This document shows positions 1 through 6,568 of a stretch of DNA of 9,328 bases, in pieces. Numbering within the stretch: the stretch's first letter is position 1; the number at the start of each line of letters is the position of its first letter. Origin of the DNA: Actinomycetota bacterium (GTDB lineage Bacteria; Actinomycetota; Actinomycetes; UBA12327); the NCBI GenBank assembly GCA_026392555.1, contig JAPLBW010000072.1, positions 1 to 9,328 on the forward strand, in the 5' to 3' direction. The position numbers and the translations under genes were made by a program. The notes under the pieces were generated by a model. The model searched no databases and was not told the origin of the DNA. It saw only the letters and a program-made list of their open reading frames with translations.

Positions 1-1
1 C

Positions 2-859
2 GGTGGCGGAATTCGTCGACGCGGCGAAACTTTGGTTGTTGATTGGGACTTCGTCAGTGGCTTCTCACTGAACGAAGAAGGTCAAGGAGCAGCCCACTTG
101 CTCGCGACCTTTGACAAGTTGCGTCCGGCTGACCTCGCCGGTGTATTGCACGAACTTTCTCCCAAACGTCGGGCTGAAGTAGCCGCAGCACTTGATGACA
201 AGAAGTTGGCTGACGTCCTCGAAGAACTTCCCGATGACGACCAGGTCGAAATCCTTAAAGCATTGGAAAGCGAACGAGCCGCTGACGTTCTTGAGGAAAT
301 GGACCCAGACGATGCCGCTGACTTGCTCAGCGAATTGTCTGAAGAAGACCAAGAACGGCTGCTTCAACTGATGGATCCAGAGGAAGCCGACGACGTGCGC
401 CGACTCTTGGCCTACGGCGACTACACCGCGGGCGGAATGATGACCTCCGAACCGGTCATTCTTTCTCCTGACGCCACCGTCGCTCAAGCCTTGGCGCACG
501 TGCGCAATGCCACCCTGAACCCCGCCATGGCTGCACAGGTTTACGTCGTTCGACCGCCTCTTGAAACTCCCACTGGTCGCTTTCTCGGTGTTGCGCACTT
601 CCAACGCTTACTGCGCGAGCCTCCATCAGCGTTGGTTTCGGGTCTCATCGACACCGAACTGCAGGGCATCTCACCCGAGGCCCCGCTGAGCGCAGTCACT
701 CGCATGTTCGCCACGTACAACTTGGTGGCGCTGCCTGTTGTTGACGAACACCAACGCTTACTTGGCGCGGTCACGGTTGACGACGTGATTGACCACATGC
801 TTCCTGAAGACTGGCGCGAAAGCACCGACACCGCAACGGAGTTCACTCATGGCTCGTGA
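2..859 (+). CDS. MgtE N-terminal/CBS domain protein (5' truncated, not a full Mg2+ transporter)
   Basis: The reading frame is open from the left edge (GGGIRRRGET leads into LVVDWDF), so the TTG at 32 is probably an internal codon and the true start lies outside the window. About 285 residues are visible. Residues ~40-130 are the acidic helical repeats of the MgtE intracellular N domain (VLEELPDDDQ, VLEEMDPDDAADLL, LMDPEEADDVRRLL), followed by TAGGMMTSEPV and a CBS pair ending LLGAVTVDDVIDHMLPEDW. In MgtE these domains sense cytosolic Mg2+ and gate the pore; here no membrane domain follows, because the protein stops right after the second CBS. The architecture matches mycobacterial Rv1232c, recalled as about 435 aa with a PRC-barrel-like N-terminus that would lie off the window. 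Its partner is unknown. The next gene overlaps its last 11 nt, so the two are probably translationally coupled. Family assignment is firm; any role in Mg2+ or nucleotide sensing is inference. Confidence 0.9.
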   Translation, partial: GGGIRRRGETLVVDWDFVSGFSLNEEGQGAAHLLATFDKLRPADLAGVLHELSPKRRAEVAAALDDKKLADVLEELPDDDQVEILKALESERAADVLEEMDPDDAADLLSELSEEDQERLLQLMDPEEADDVRRLLAYGDYTAGGMMTSEPVILSPDATVAQALAHVRNATLNPAMAAQVYVVRPPLETPTGRFLGVAHFQRLLREPPSALVSGLIDTELQGISPEAPLSAVTRMFATYNLVALPVVDEHQRLLGAVTVDDVIDHMLPEDWRESTDTATEFTHGS

Positions 860-1373
860 AGCACGGCGCAGCCGGCTGGATCAGCCGCTCGACCGTTCTC
901 GTAGCCTGCGTCCATCTGTGGACCCGGAAGTATTTGGTCGCGCCTCCGAGCGCGTAGCGCGCTTCATTGGTTCTTGGCGCTTCATCGCGTACATGACGAT
1001 CTTCGTTGTCGCGTGGGTGGTGTTTAACAGTGTTGGACCGCAATCGTGGCGTTTTGACCCTTGGCAGTTCATCGGCCTGACCTTGGTTCTGTCGCTGCAG
1101 GCCTCCTATGCCGCGCCCTTGATCTTGCTGGCCCAAAACCGCCAATCTGACCGCGATCGCGTGCAGTACCAAGAAGACCGAGCCAGCACCGAGCGCCTGC
1201 TCGCTGATGCTGACTACCTCAGCCGCGAGGTTGCCGCCCTTCGCATCGCGCTGAACGACGTCACCACTCGCGACTCCATTCGCAACGAGCTCAAGGACCT
1301 GCTCGAAGACTTGCAAAAAGCGGTCAACGAACAGGCATCTGCCCCTAGCCCAGAGCCGAGCAACGAGGCGTAA
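849..1373 (+). CDS. DUF1003 family membrane protein
   Basis: A 174-aa protein of the DUF1003 family (Rv1231c-like), of unknown function. I chose ATG 849 because GGAG at 838-841 lies 7 nt upstream; the earlier in-frame ATG at 789 would add residues that are a frame-shifted copy of the preceding gene. Order: a basic N-terminus (MAREARRSRLDQPLDRSRSL), a motif around residues 30-45 (GRASERVARFIGSWRF), transmembrane helix 1 at ~44-61, helix 2 at ~73-94, the family signature PLILLAQNRQSDRDR at ~90-104, then a charged helix likely to form a coiled coil (to ~160) and a low-complexity tail. Both ends are probably cytoplasmic. The 11-nt overlap with the MgtE_N/CBS gene and the 24-nt gap to the mrp reading region indicate one transcript. 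The pairing with an MgtE_N protein is conserved in mycobacteria and may reflect joint action at the membrane, which is inference. Confidence 0.88.
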   Translation: MAREARRSRLDQPLDRSRSLRPSVDPEVFGRASERVARFIGSWRFIAYMTIFVVAWVVFNSVGPQSWRFDPWQFIGLTLVLSLQASYAAPLILLAQNRQSDRDRVQYQEDRASTERLLADADYLSREVAALRIALNDVTTRDSIRNELKDLLEDLQKAVNEQASAPSPEPSNEA

Positions 1374-1397
1374 GCCTGGCGTCCTACGCCCAGGGAC

Positions 1398-2462
1398 CTG
1401 TCCCGCGATCGCATTGCGGCCATCCAACGTGCACTAGCCAGCGTTGAAGACCCCGAGATCCGCAAGCCCATCACCGAATTGGGCATGGTCAAGTCCGTTG
1501 AGGTCAGCGATGACGGCATTGCCGAAGTCACCATTTACCTCACGATCGCCGCTTGTCCGTTACGCGAAACCATCACCACCAACGTCACCGCCGCTGTCGC
1601 GGCGGTCGAAGGAATCACCGGAGTCAACGTCGTCCTTGACGTCATGAGTGATGAACAACGCAAAGGCCTGGCCTCGCAATTGCGCGGTGGACAGGCTGAT
1701 CGCGAAATTACCTTCACTCAGCCCAATTCGCTCACTCGTGTTTACGCAGTGGCTTCTGGCAAGGGTGGCGTCGGCAAGTCATCAGTGACGGTGAACCTGG
1801 CCGCGGCGATGGCACGCGACGGGCTCAAGGTCGGCGTGCTGGACGCGGACATCTACGGCCACTCCATTCCGCGCATGCTTGGCGTTGAAGGCTTGCCCAC
1901 TCAAGTTGAGTCCATGATCATGCCGCGCGGTCCGATGCTGCACCGTGCACTTCAACAATTCCTAGCCGATGTGTACTGGGGCGATCTGGACATCTTGCTC
2001 CTGGACTTGCCACCTGGCACCGGTGACATCGCTATCTCGATGGCCCAATTGTTGCCCAACGCTGAAATTTTGATTGTCACTACTCCTCAACTTGCGTCGG
2101 CTGAAGTCGCCGAGCGCGCTGGCACTATCGCGCAACAAACGCATCAAAACATCGCTGGAGTTATTGAGAACATGGCGTGGCTTGAACTACCTGATGGCAC
2201 GCGCATGGAGGTCTTCGGCTCGGGTGGCGGTCAGGCCGTTGCAGAAGCATTGACCAAGATCACCGGTTCGCAGGTGGACGTGCTCGCGCAGATTCCGCTC
2301 GAACCAGCATTGCGCGAATGCGGCGACGAAGGAACGCCCATCGTCTTGCACTCGCCCGATTCGCCCGCGGCACAAGCACTCTCTGCTATCGCCAAACGAC
2401 TGGGTCAACGCGAGCGCGGACTCGTTGGTCGACCACTAGGGCTTTCACCCACTGCCAAGTAA
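1398..2462 (+). CDS. mrp: Mrp/NBP35-family Fe-S carrier P-loop ATPase, with apparent internal deletion and no standard start
   Basis: Mrp (ApbC/NBP35/Ind1 family) binds Fe-S clusters and ATP as a cytosolic dimer and delivers clusters to apo-proteins. The N-terminal DUF59/MIP18-like domain (LASVEDPEIRKPITELGMVKSV, ITGVNVVLDVMSDEQR) is followed by the deviant Walker A KGGVGKSS (K122-S129), the switch LDADIYGHSIPRML, Walker B LLLDLPPGTGD and VFGSGGG. The C-terminal CxxC of many Mrp proteins is absent, as in mycobacterial Mrp. Two oddities: (1) the only standard start in frame is TTG 1479, inside the conserved ELGMVKS motif; residues back to ~1413 read as family sequence, so I placed the start at CTG 1398, though its AGGGA is only 1 nt away and the choice is weak. 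(2) MIMP runs directly into RGPM at 1925/1926, where relatives carry about 23 more residues ending in a conserved W. The remaining frame is intact. Last gene of the + operon; 3-bp convergent gap to tatB. Confidence 0.88.
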   Translation: MSRDRIAAIQRALASVEDPEIRKPITELGMVKSVEVSDDGIAEVTIYLTIAACPLRETITTNVTAAVAAVEGITGVNVVLDVMSDEQRKGLASQLRGGQADREITFTQPNSLTRVYAVASGKGGVGKSSVTVNLAAAMARDGLKVGVLDADIYGHSIPRMLGVEGLPTQVESMIMPRGPMLHRALQQFLADVYWGDLDILLLDLPPGTGDIAISMAQLLPNAEILIVTTPQLASAEVAERAGTIAQQTHQNIAGVIENMAWLELPDGTRMEVFGSGGGQAVAEALTKITGSQVDVLAQIPLEPALRECGDEGTPIVLHSPDSPAAQALSAIAKRLGQRERGLVGRPLGLSPTAK

Positions 2463-2465
2463 GAC

Positions 2466-2777
2466 TTAGGTGGTGTCTGGATCCCACGGGGCCGGCGTTC
2501 CCTTGGACAACGTCACTGCCGGCCTGACTGCCGGATCGGCAGTGCCATTCAAGGTGCGCTCAACAAAGGTTCGCGGGTTCAAATCCGACAAATCCAATCC
2601 CTGAAGTTCGGGATCGAGTGCGGACGTGATCTCGGTCTTGGCTCCTTGTGCCATCTGGCGCAACTGCTTGAGCATGCGCGTGACATCAGCAATGGCTTTA
2701 GGCAACTTATCTGGGCCAAAGACGAACAAGGCCAAGACAGCGAGCACGAGGAGCTCGCCAAAGCCAATGTCAAACAC
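2466..2777 (-). CDS. tatB: Sec-independent protein translocase subunit TatB
   Basis: TatB pairs with TatC to recognise twin-arginine signal peptides of folded exported proteins. The 103-aa product has the standard order: a short extracytoplasmic start (MFDIGFGEL), one transmembrane helix (~6-21, LLVLAVLALFVF), the GP hinge in FGPDKLPKAI, an amphipathic helix (~26-55) and a variable hydrophilic tail ending PWDPDTT. The FGPDKLP hinge and the longer tail favour TatB over TatA. The start is GTG at 2777, preceded by GAGGCGGG. It lies 30 nt after htrA on the same strand, so the two are probably co-transcribed, as in mycobacteria (Rv1223-Rv1224). The gene converges on mrp with a 3-bp gap and no visible terminator. 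Length is typical for actinobacterial TatB. TatC and TatA are not in this window. Confidence 0.93.
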   Translation of the reverse strand: MFDIGFGELLVLAVLALFVFGPDKLPKAIADVTRMLKQLRQMAQGAKTEITSALDPELQGLDLSDLNPRTFVERTLNGTADPAVRPAVTLSKGTPAPWDPDTT

Positions 2778-2807
2778 TGCTAACCCGCCTCACGTGAGCT
2801 CAAGAAC

Positions 2808-4175
2808 TTATTCCGTGGTGGATTGGCTACCGAGGACGACCTTGAATTCCTCAGTGCTTCCTCCGCGTTGCACCTTCAGTGTCACAGTATCGCCAGGCTG
2901 CGAAGCCCGGATCGCCACAATCAATTCATCAGCGGTGTTGATCGTGCGGCCATTGACCGACAGGACGACATCTCCAGGCTTGAGTCCAGCCTTGTCTGCT
3001 GCACCGCCGGGAGTAATCGGCTCAGCACCGCCAATTGAGTTATCGGCGATCTTGGCGCCAGGTCCGGTGTAGCGAACATCGAGTGTCACGCCAATCACTG
3101 GCTTGGTGGACTTACCCGTCCTGATAATTTCCTCAGCGGTACGTCGAGCTTGATTGATCGGAATAGCAAATCCCACCCCGATGCTCCCGGTCGCACTTGA
3201 GGCGCCACCCAAGGTCGCAATCGCACTGTTAATACCAATGGCAGAACCCGCCGAGTTGACCAACGGTCCACCAGAGTTACCCGGGTTAATCGCAGCGTCG
3301 GTTTGAATCGCATTGATGAAGGAGGTGTCTTTGGTACCCGAACCACCAGCGGTCACCGGACGGTTCAAAGCACTCACAATTCCCGTGGTCACCGTTCCGG
3401 TCAGGCCCAACGGCGAACCGACAGCAAGCACAGCGTCGCCTACGACCAGATCATCAGAATTGCCTAACGGCAACGCGGGCAGGTCCTTTTTGTCCACCTT
3501 AATCACGGCCAAGTCATAAGCCGGGTCGCGACCAACGATGGTGGCGGTGGCCTTTGATCCATCGTTAAATCCGGCGGTCACCGTGCCCTGTGAAGCCGCA
3601 GCTTCAATAACGTGATTGTTAGTCAAGATGTAGCCATCACTTCGGATGATGAAACCTGAACCCGTGTCGGATTGCGAAGGCCCCACTACATCAAGCGAGA
3701 CAACGGTTGGCAAAACCTTGGAAGCCACTCCCGCGATTGAATCCGCAGGTCGATCACTCGTACCAGTGGCCGGCACAGTACCCAGTGAGATGGATGGGTT
3801 CACACCATCGTTGGTGAAGACACGATTAGCGAAAGCAAATCCCAAAGCTCCGCCCACGATGCCGGCAAGCAAAGCCAAGATGACCGCGATGGCAATAACC
3901 GGTCCTGCTCGCAAACCCTTGGCTCGCGGCGGTGGTGTGGCGTATCCAGGTCCACCCGGTGTGTAGCCAACCGGCACCGCATTGGGGAACTGCGGTGGCG
4001 GAACGGAACTCTCGGGTGCGGCAGCAGCAGCCTGCGTGGGGCTAGCAAAGGGTGAGTCCACTGCAGTCTCACTGACCTCTGGAGTGACGGCGCTGGGCAC
4101 GGGAGCTGGAACATCGGCGAGCCCTAGGGGCTGTCCCGAAAGAGGGTCTGGGGTTGATCCTTGCCACTGACTCAC
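2808..4175 (-). CDS. htrA: HtrA/DegP-like membrane-anchored serine protease with PDZ domain
   Basis: Envelope quality-control protease, 455 aa. The start GTG 4175 is set by AGGAGG (4182-4187 on + as CCTCCT) 6 nt upstream; a longer open frame to 4322 runs across the divergent promoter region and has no family similarity. Order: a proline/alanine-rich cytoplasmic tail (1-~88), one transmembrane helix (~91-113), then the trypsin-like domain with catalytic His188 (ILTNNHVIEA), Asp221 (DPAYDLAVIKVD) and Ser301 (INPGNSGGPLVN), and a C-terminal PDZ domain (~360-450; AGLKPGDVVLSVNGR). All three catalytic residues are present. It heads an htrA-tatB transcript. In mycobacteria htrA follows sigE-rseA; here neither is adjacent, and the upstream neighbour is the divergent O-methyltransferase. 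The paralogues HtrA, PepD and DegP cannot be told apart by sequence alone; the tatB neighbour supports orthology to Rv1223. Confidence 0.93.
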   Translation of the reverse strand: MSQWQGSTPDPLSGQPLGLADVPAPVPSAVTPEVSETAVDSPFASPTQAAAAAPESSVPPPQFPNAVPVGYTPGGPGYATPPPRAKGLRAGPVIAIAVILALLAGIVGGALGFAFANRVFTNDGVNPSISLGTVPATGTSDRPADSIAGVASKVLPTVVSLDVVGPSQSDTGSGFIIRSDGYILTNNHVIEAAASQGTVTAGFNDGSKATATIVGRDPAYDLAVIKVDKKDLPALPLGNSDDLVVGDAVLAVGSPLGLTGTVTTGIVSALNRPVTAGGSGTKDTSFINAIQTDAAINPGNSGGPLVNSAGSAIGINSAIATLGGASSATGSIGVGFAIPINQARRTAEEIIRTGKSTKPVIGVTLDVRYTGPGAKIADNSIGGAEPITPGGAADKAGLKPGDVVLSVNGRTINTADELIVAIRASQPGDTVTLKVQRGGSTEEFKVVLGSQSTTE

Positions 4176-4181
4176 CGAATG

Positions 4182-4187
4182 CCTCCT
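4182..4187 (-). promoter_or_regulatory. Ribosome binding site of htrA
   Basis: On the minus strand this reads AGGAGG, 6 nt before GTG 4175. It is a full anti-SD match and fixes the htrA start against the longer open frame reaching 4322. Confidence 0.85.
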
Positions 4188-4217
4188 AGTGCCTCGCACA
4201 TACGTGCGCGAATTGGA

Positions 4218-4247
4218 ACTGTACGCCGGTAGGCTGATCATCAACAA
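4218..4247 (-). promoter_or_regulatory. Possible htrA promoter
   Basis: Read on the minus strand, TTGTTG (4247-4242) and TACAGT (4223-4218) are separated by 18 nt, a plausible -35/-10 pair with the -10 box 42 bp before the htrA start. It fits a housekeeping sigma factor only loosely. The -35 box falls inside the inverted repeat at 4235-4276. Position in the divergent spacer supports a promoter here; the exact boxes are uncertain. Confidence 0.3.
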
Positions 4248-4276
4248 GTTCACGGCCTGTGAACCTGCCCTGATCA
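4235..4276. promoter_or_regulatory. Nested inverted repeat, likely operator between htrA and the O-methyltransferase
   Basis: The core is a perfect 6-bp inverted repeat, GTTCAC (4248-4253) - GGCCT - GTGAAC (4259-4264). It is flanked almost symmetrically by two copies of the palindrome TGATCA (4235-4240 and 4271-4276), with spacers of 7 and 6 nt. There is no U-tract, so it does not look like a terminator. It sits mid-way in the divergent spacer and overlaps the possible htrA -35 box, which fits a dimeric regulator site acting on one or both genes. The regulator is unknown. Confidence 0.45.
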
Positions 4277-4310
4277 TTACCAACTGGTCCTTAGACCGGT
4301 TTGAGTCGCT

Positions 4311-4315
4311 GGAGG
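4311..4315 (+). promoter_or_regulatory. Shine-Dalgarno GGAGG ahead of an ATC start (O-methyltransferase)
   Basis: GGAGG followed by 5 nt (TTCCC) and then ATC at 4321. The ATC falls where family members start (ATC GCT TCT CGG GAA). The site supports starting the O-methyltransferase here rather than at the distant GTG/TTG codons 4189, 4204 or 4213, whose surroundings contain the htrA RBS and the inverted repeat. Confidence 0.5.
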
Positions 4316-4320
4316 TTCCC

Positions 4321-4950
4321 ATCGCTTCTCGGGAAGGTTCCTGGCATTTTGCCGAGGACTATGTAGGCGAGGACTTTGTCATCGTTGCGGCTCGAGCCCG
4401 CGCCGAAGAACTCAACATCGCCTGCGTCAGCCCCGGCGCAGGGGCTGCCTTGCGCTTTCTGGCTGCTTCGGTCCACGCCCGCAATGTGGTGGAAATCGGT
4501 ACCGGTACCGGTGTCTCGGGGCTCTGGCTTCTTCGGGGCATGACCAGCGACGGGATTTTGACCAGCATCGACATTGAGGGTGAACACCTGCGCCAGGCGC
4601 GCGAGGCCTTTGCCGAGGATGGCATTCGCCCCAATCGCACCCGCCTGATCACTGGCCGCGCATTAGATGTGATGCCACGTCTGGCTGACGGTGCGTATGA
4701 CTTGGTACTCATTGACGGAACGCCGGATGAATACCTGCACTGCCTTGAACAAGCCATTCGGTTAGTCCACCAGCACGGCATCATCGTTTTTGCGAGTGCC
4801 TTCGGCAACGATCTTGTCCCAGATCCCGCTCAACGTGATCCCGAAACAATTGAGCGACGCACACTGGTTGAGGCAGTGCGTGATGACGAGCGCTTGGTCC
4901 AAGTGCTGCTTCCTGTTGGTGATGGGCTGCTCGCGGCCATCGTCAACTAG
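4321..4950 (+). CDS. SAM-dependent O-methyltransferase (Rv1220c-like), start codon apparently ATC
   Basis: A class I Rossmann-fold methyltransferase of the O-methyltransferase family 3 / caffeoyl-CoA type, 209 aa from ATC 4321. The SAM-binding motif I is VVEIGTGTGVSG (residues 56-67); LTSIDIEGEHL forms the acidic strand-2 end and YDLVLIDGTPDEYL the strand-4 region; the C-terminus LPVGDGLLAAIVN is typical. The acceptor substrate is unknown. Start choice: there is no ATG, GTG or TTG in frame between 4216 and the conserved region. The standard alternatives (GTG 4189, GTG 4204, TTG 4213) would add 36-44 residues unlike the family, translate the palindromic operator, and leave as little as 13 bp between the divergent starts. 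ATC 4321 has a well-placed GGAGG and gives the family length (Rv1220c is about 215 aa). Either initiation is non-canonical or the base is a mutation or sequence error. Convergent with the aminopeptidase gene, 11-bp gap. Confidence 0.85.
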   Translation: MASREGSWHFAEDYVGEDFVIVAARARAEELNIACVSPGAGAALRFLAASVHARNVVEIGTGTGVSGLWLLRGMTSDGILTSIDIEGEHLRQAREAFAEDGIRPNRTRLITGRALDVMPRLADGAYDLVLIDGTPDEYLHCLEQAIRLVHQHGIIVFASAFGNDLVPDPAQRDPETIERRTLVEAVRDDERLVQVLLPVGDGLLAAIVN

Positions 4951-4961
4951 TCATCCGTCCG

Positions 4962-6461
4962 TCAGACACCGAAGGATTCAACCCACCGAATCAGGCTCGC
5001 TGTTCCATAAGCAGTTCCGCCTCGGGTGAGCAAGCGCCGATCAACATCAGAGCGTGCGGGACCGGCGATGTCTAGATGCAGCCAGGTACGCCTACCCACA
5101 AAGCGCCGCAGGAAAAGGGCCGCGGTGATTGAGCCGGCCCCCACATGGGGATCGGTGGAAATGTGGCACACATCCGCAATGTCGCTGTCCAGCGCGTGCT
5201 CGTATTCATCAACGAGAGGCAGTCGCCAGACTGGTTCACCAGCCGCGTCGGCGGCCTTGAGCCAACGCGTGGCTGCACTGTCTGACGTTGCATACATCGC
5301 GCCATGAAACCGGCCAAGTCCCAGACTTGCAGCCCCGGTCAAGGTGGCCAGATCAACCATGACATCGGGATTCAATTCTTGGTCCGCGTAGGCCAGCGCA
5401 TCGGCAAGAACGAGTCGACCTTCCGCATCGGTGTTGCGCACCTCCACCGTGGTGCCACCAAAGTGTGTGATGACATCGCCTGGTCGCATCGCGCTTCCAC
5501 TGATCGCATTTTCGGCAATTGCGAGAAGGCCAATCACTTCCACGTTCGGCTTAAGTTGAGCGATTGCTTGCATCGCTGCCAGCACCGCAGCTGATCCGCT
5601 CATGTCCGTTTTCATCGGAACCATCGCGTCCGACGGTTTCAAAGACAGCCCACCCGTGTCAAAGGTGATGCCCTTGCCCACCAAAACAATGCGACGAGTT
5701 TTTGCCGAACGCCGCTTGGGTCGATAGGTCAATTCCACCAAAGCCGGAGGATGCACGGATCCTTGTCCGACCGCCACGATGCCACCGAAACCTTCGCGCA
5801 CCAGTTGTGCGCGATTGCGCACCACAATGGCTAGATCGTTCTTCCGAGCCACGGCGCGGGCTTGATTGACCAGCCACTGCGGAGACTTCACGTTCGACGG
5901 AGTATTAGCCAGATCGCGCCGCAAACTAACCGCCACACCACTGGCGGTGCCTTCGGCCACAGGCTGAGCCCGGCCGGTAGCCGATCCCACGATCACCACA
6001 GTCTTGGTTGGCTTTTTCGCATCGCTTCCATAGCCGACAAACTGGTAACCGCCGATGTAGAGCCCTTCTACCCAGGCCCGCATCGCATCGTCGCTGGCAA
6101 CAGCCAAACCGGATACAAAGACCGATTTAGCCTCCGGGCGAGCAAGACGACGACTCAGAACTGATGCAGCAATGCGCACATCCTTGGGCGTGCCTGTGCC
6201 TACCCCCACCACGACAAAGGCTTTCAGTTTCGTCGGGCTGGCTTCCATGTCAAGGCTGACTAGTGAGCCCGTGGCACCGATGAAGCCTTCGCGTTCTAGG
6301 CGTTGATGCAGATCAATTCCGTGCTCGCGGGCCAGCTCGCTGTCAGCCTTCGAAATCCGAGCCTTACGAGTGGACCGATCGTGAGCAACGATCACGTGCA
6401 CGTCGGCTGCTTCATCATGGGTGCGCTTCGAGGTGCGGATATCCAGCAGTGGCGCGCTCAT
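4962..6461 (-). CDS. pepA: Leucyl aminopeptidase (M17 family)
   Basis: A cytosolic, normally hexameric di-metal aminopeptidase that removes N-terminal residues from peptides; 499 aa. The start ATG 6461 follows a G-rich stretch (AGGGTGGGGGAT); the 13 residues open upstream lack family similarity. The N-terminal macro-like domain covers ~1-165, and the catalytic domain begins around 170 (SLRRDLANTPSN). Metal and active-site residues can be matched to E. coli PepA: Lys263 and Asp268 (KGITFDTGG), Lys275 (LKPSD), Asp286 (KTDMSG), Asp345, Glu347 and Arg349 in the signature NTDAEGRL. None is missing, so the enzyme should be active; mycobacterial Rv2213 (pepB) is the likely counterpart. The gene lies downstream of DUF3117 but behind an intrinsic terminator, so it probably has its own promoter in or near 6462-6500, where I see no clear boxes. 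Confidence 0.95.
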   Translation of the reverse strand: MSAPLLDIRTSKRTHDEAADVHVIVAHDRSTRKARISKADSELAREHGIDLHQRLEREGFIGATGSLVSLDMEASPTKLKAFVVVGVGTGTPKDVRIAASVLSRRLARPEAKSVFVSGLAVASDDAMRAWVEGLYIGGYQFVGYGSDAKKPTKTVVIVGSATGRAQPVAEGTASGVAVSLRRDLANTPSNVKSPQWLVNQARAVARKNDLAIVVRNRAQLVREGFGGIVAVGQGSVHPPALVELTYRPKRRSAKTRRIVLVGKGITFDTGGLSLKPSDAMVPMKTDMSGSAAVLAAMQAIAQLKPNVEVIGLLAIAENAISGSAMRPGDVITHFGGTTVEVRNTDAEGRLVLADALAYADQELNPDVMVDLATLTGAASLGLGRFHGAMYATSDSAATRWLKAADAAGEPVWRLPLVDEYEHALDSDIADVCHISTDPHVGAGSITAALFLRRFVGRRTWLHLDIAGPARSDVDRRLLTRGGTAYGTASLIRWVESFGV

Positions 6462-6492
6462 ATCCCCCACCCTGTCAGTTTCGCAACGCGGA

Positions 6493-6534
6493 CACAACAC
6501 AAAAGACGCCCCGCTCCTTGTGGGAGGGGACGTC
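6493..6534 (-). terminator. Intrinsic terminator after the DUF3117 gene
   Basis: On the minus strand a GC-rich stem (+ positions GACG 6505-6508, CCC, CTCC pairing with GGAG, GGG, CGTC 6531-6534, with one mismatch and one bulged G, loop TTGTG) is followed by a T-rich run read as TTTTGTGTTGTG (6504-6493). It starts 34 nt after the DUF3117 stop codon and uncouples that gene from the aminopeptidase. On the + strand no U-tract follows, so it is unidirectional. Confidence 0.75.
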
Positions 6535-6568
6535 CGCTGCGGATCAAATCTGGAATCACCTTCGAGTC

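Noticed and set aside
65..604. 179-codon minus-strand open frame opposite the MgtE_N/CBS gene
   Set aside because: The + strand carries an unmistakable MgtE_N/CBS protein; the reverse translation is low in recognisable motifs.
843..1427. 194-codon minus-strand open frame opposite DUF1003
   Set aside because: Shadow of the DUF1003 gene, which has an RBS, membrane helices and the family signature.
4189..4320. N-terminal extension of the O-methyltransferase from GTG 4189
   Set aside because: The added residues do not resemble the family, would begin 13 bp from the divergent htrA start, and would cross the operator-like repeat; kept only as an alternative start.
4176..4322. 49-residue upstream extension of htrA to 4322
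   Set aside because: A perfect AGGAGG placed 6 nt before GTG 4175 marks the start; the extension lies in the divergent spacer.
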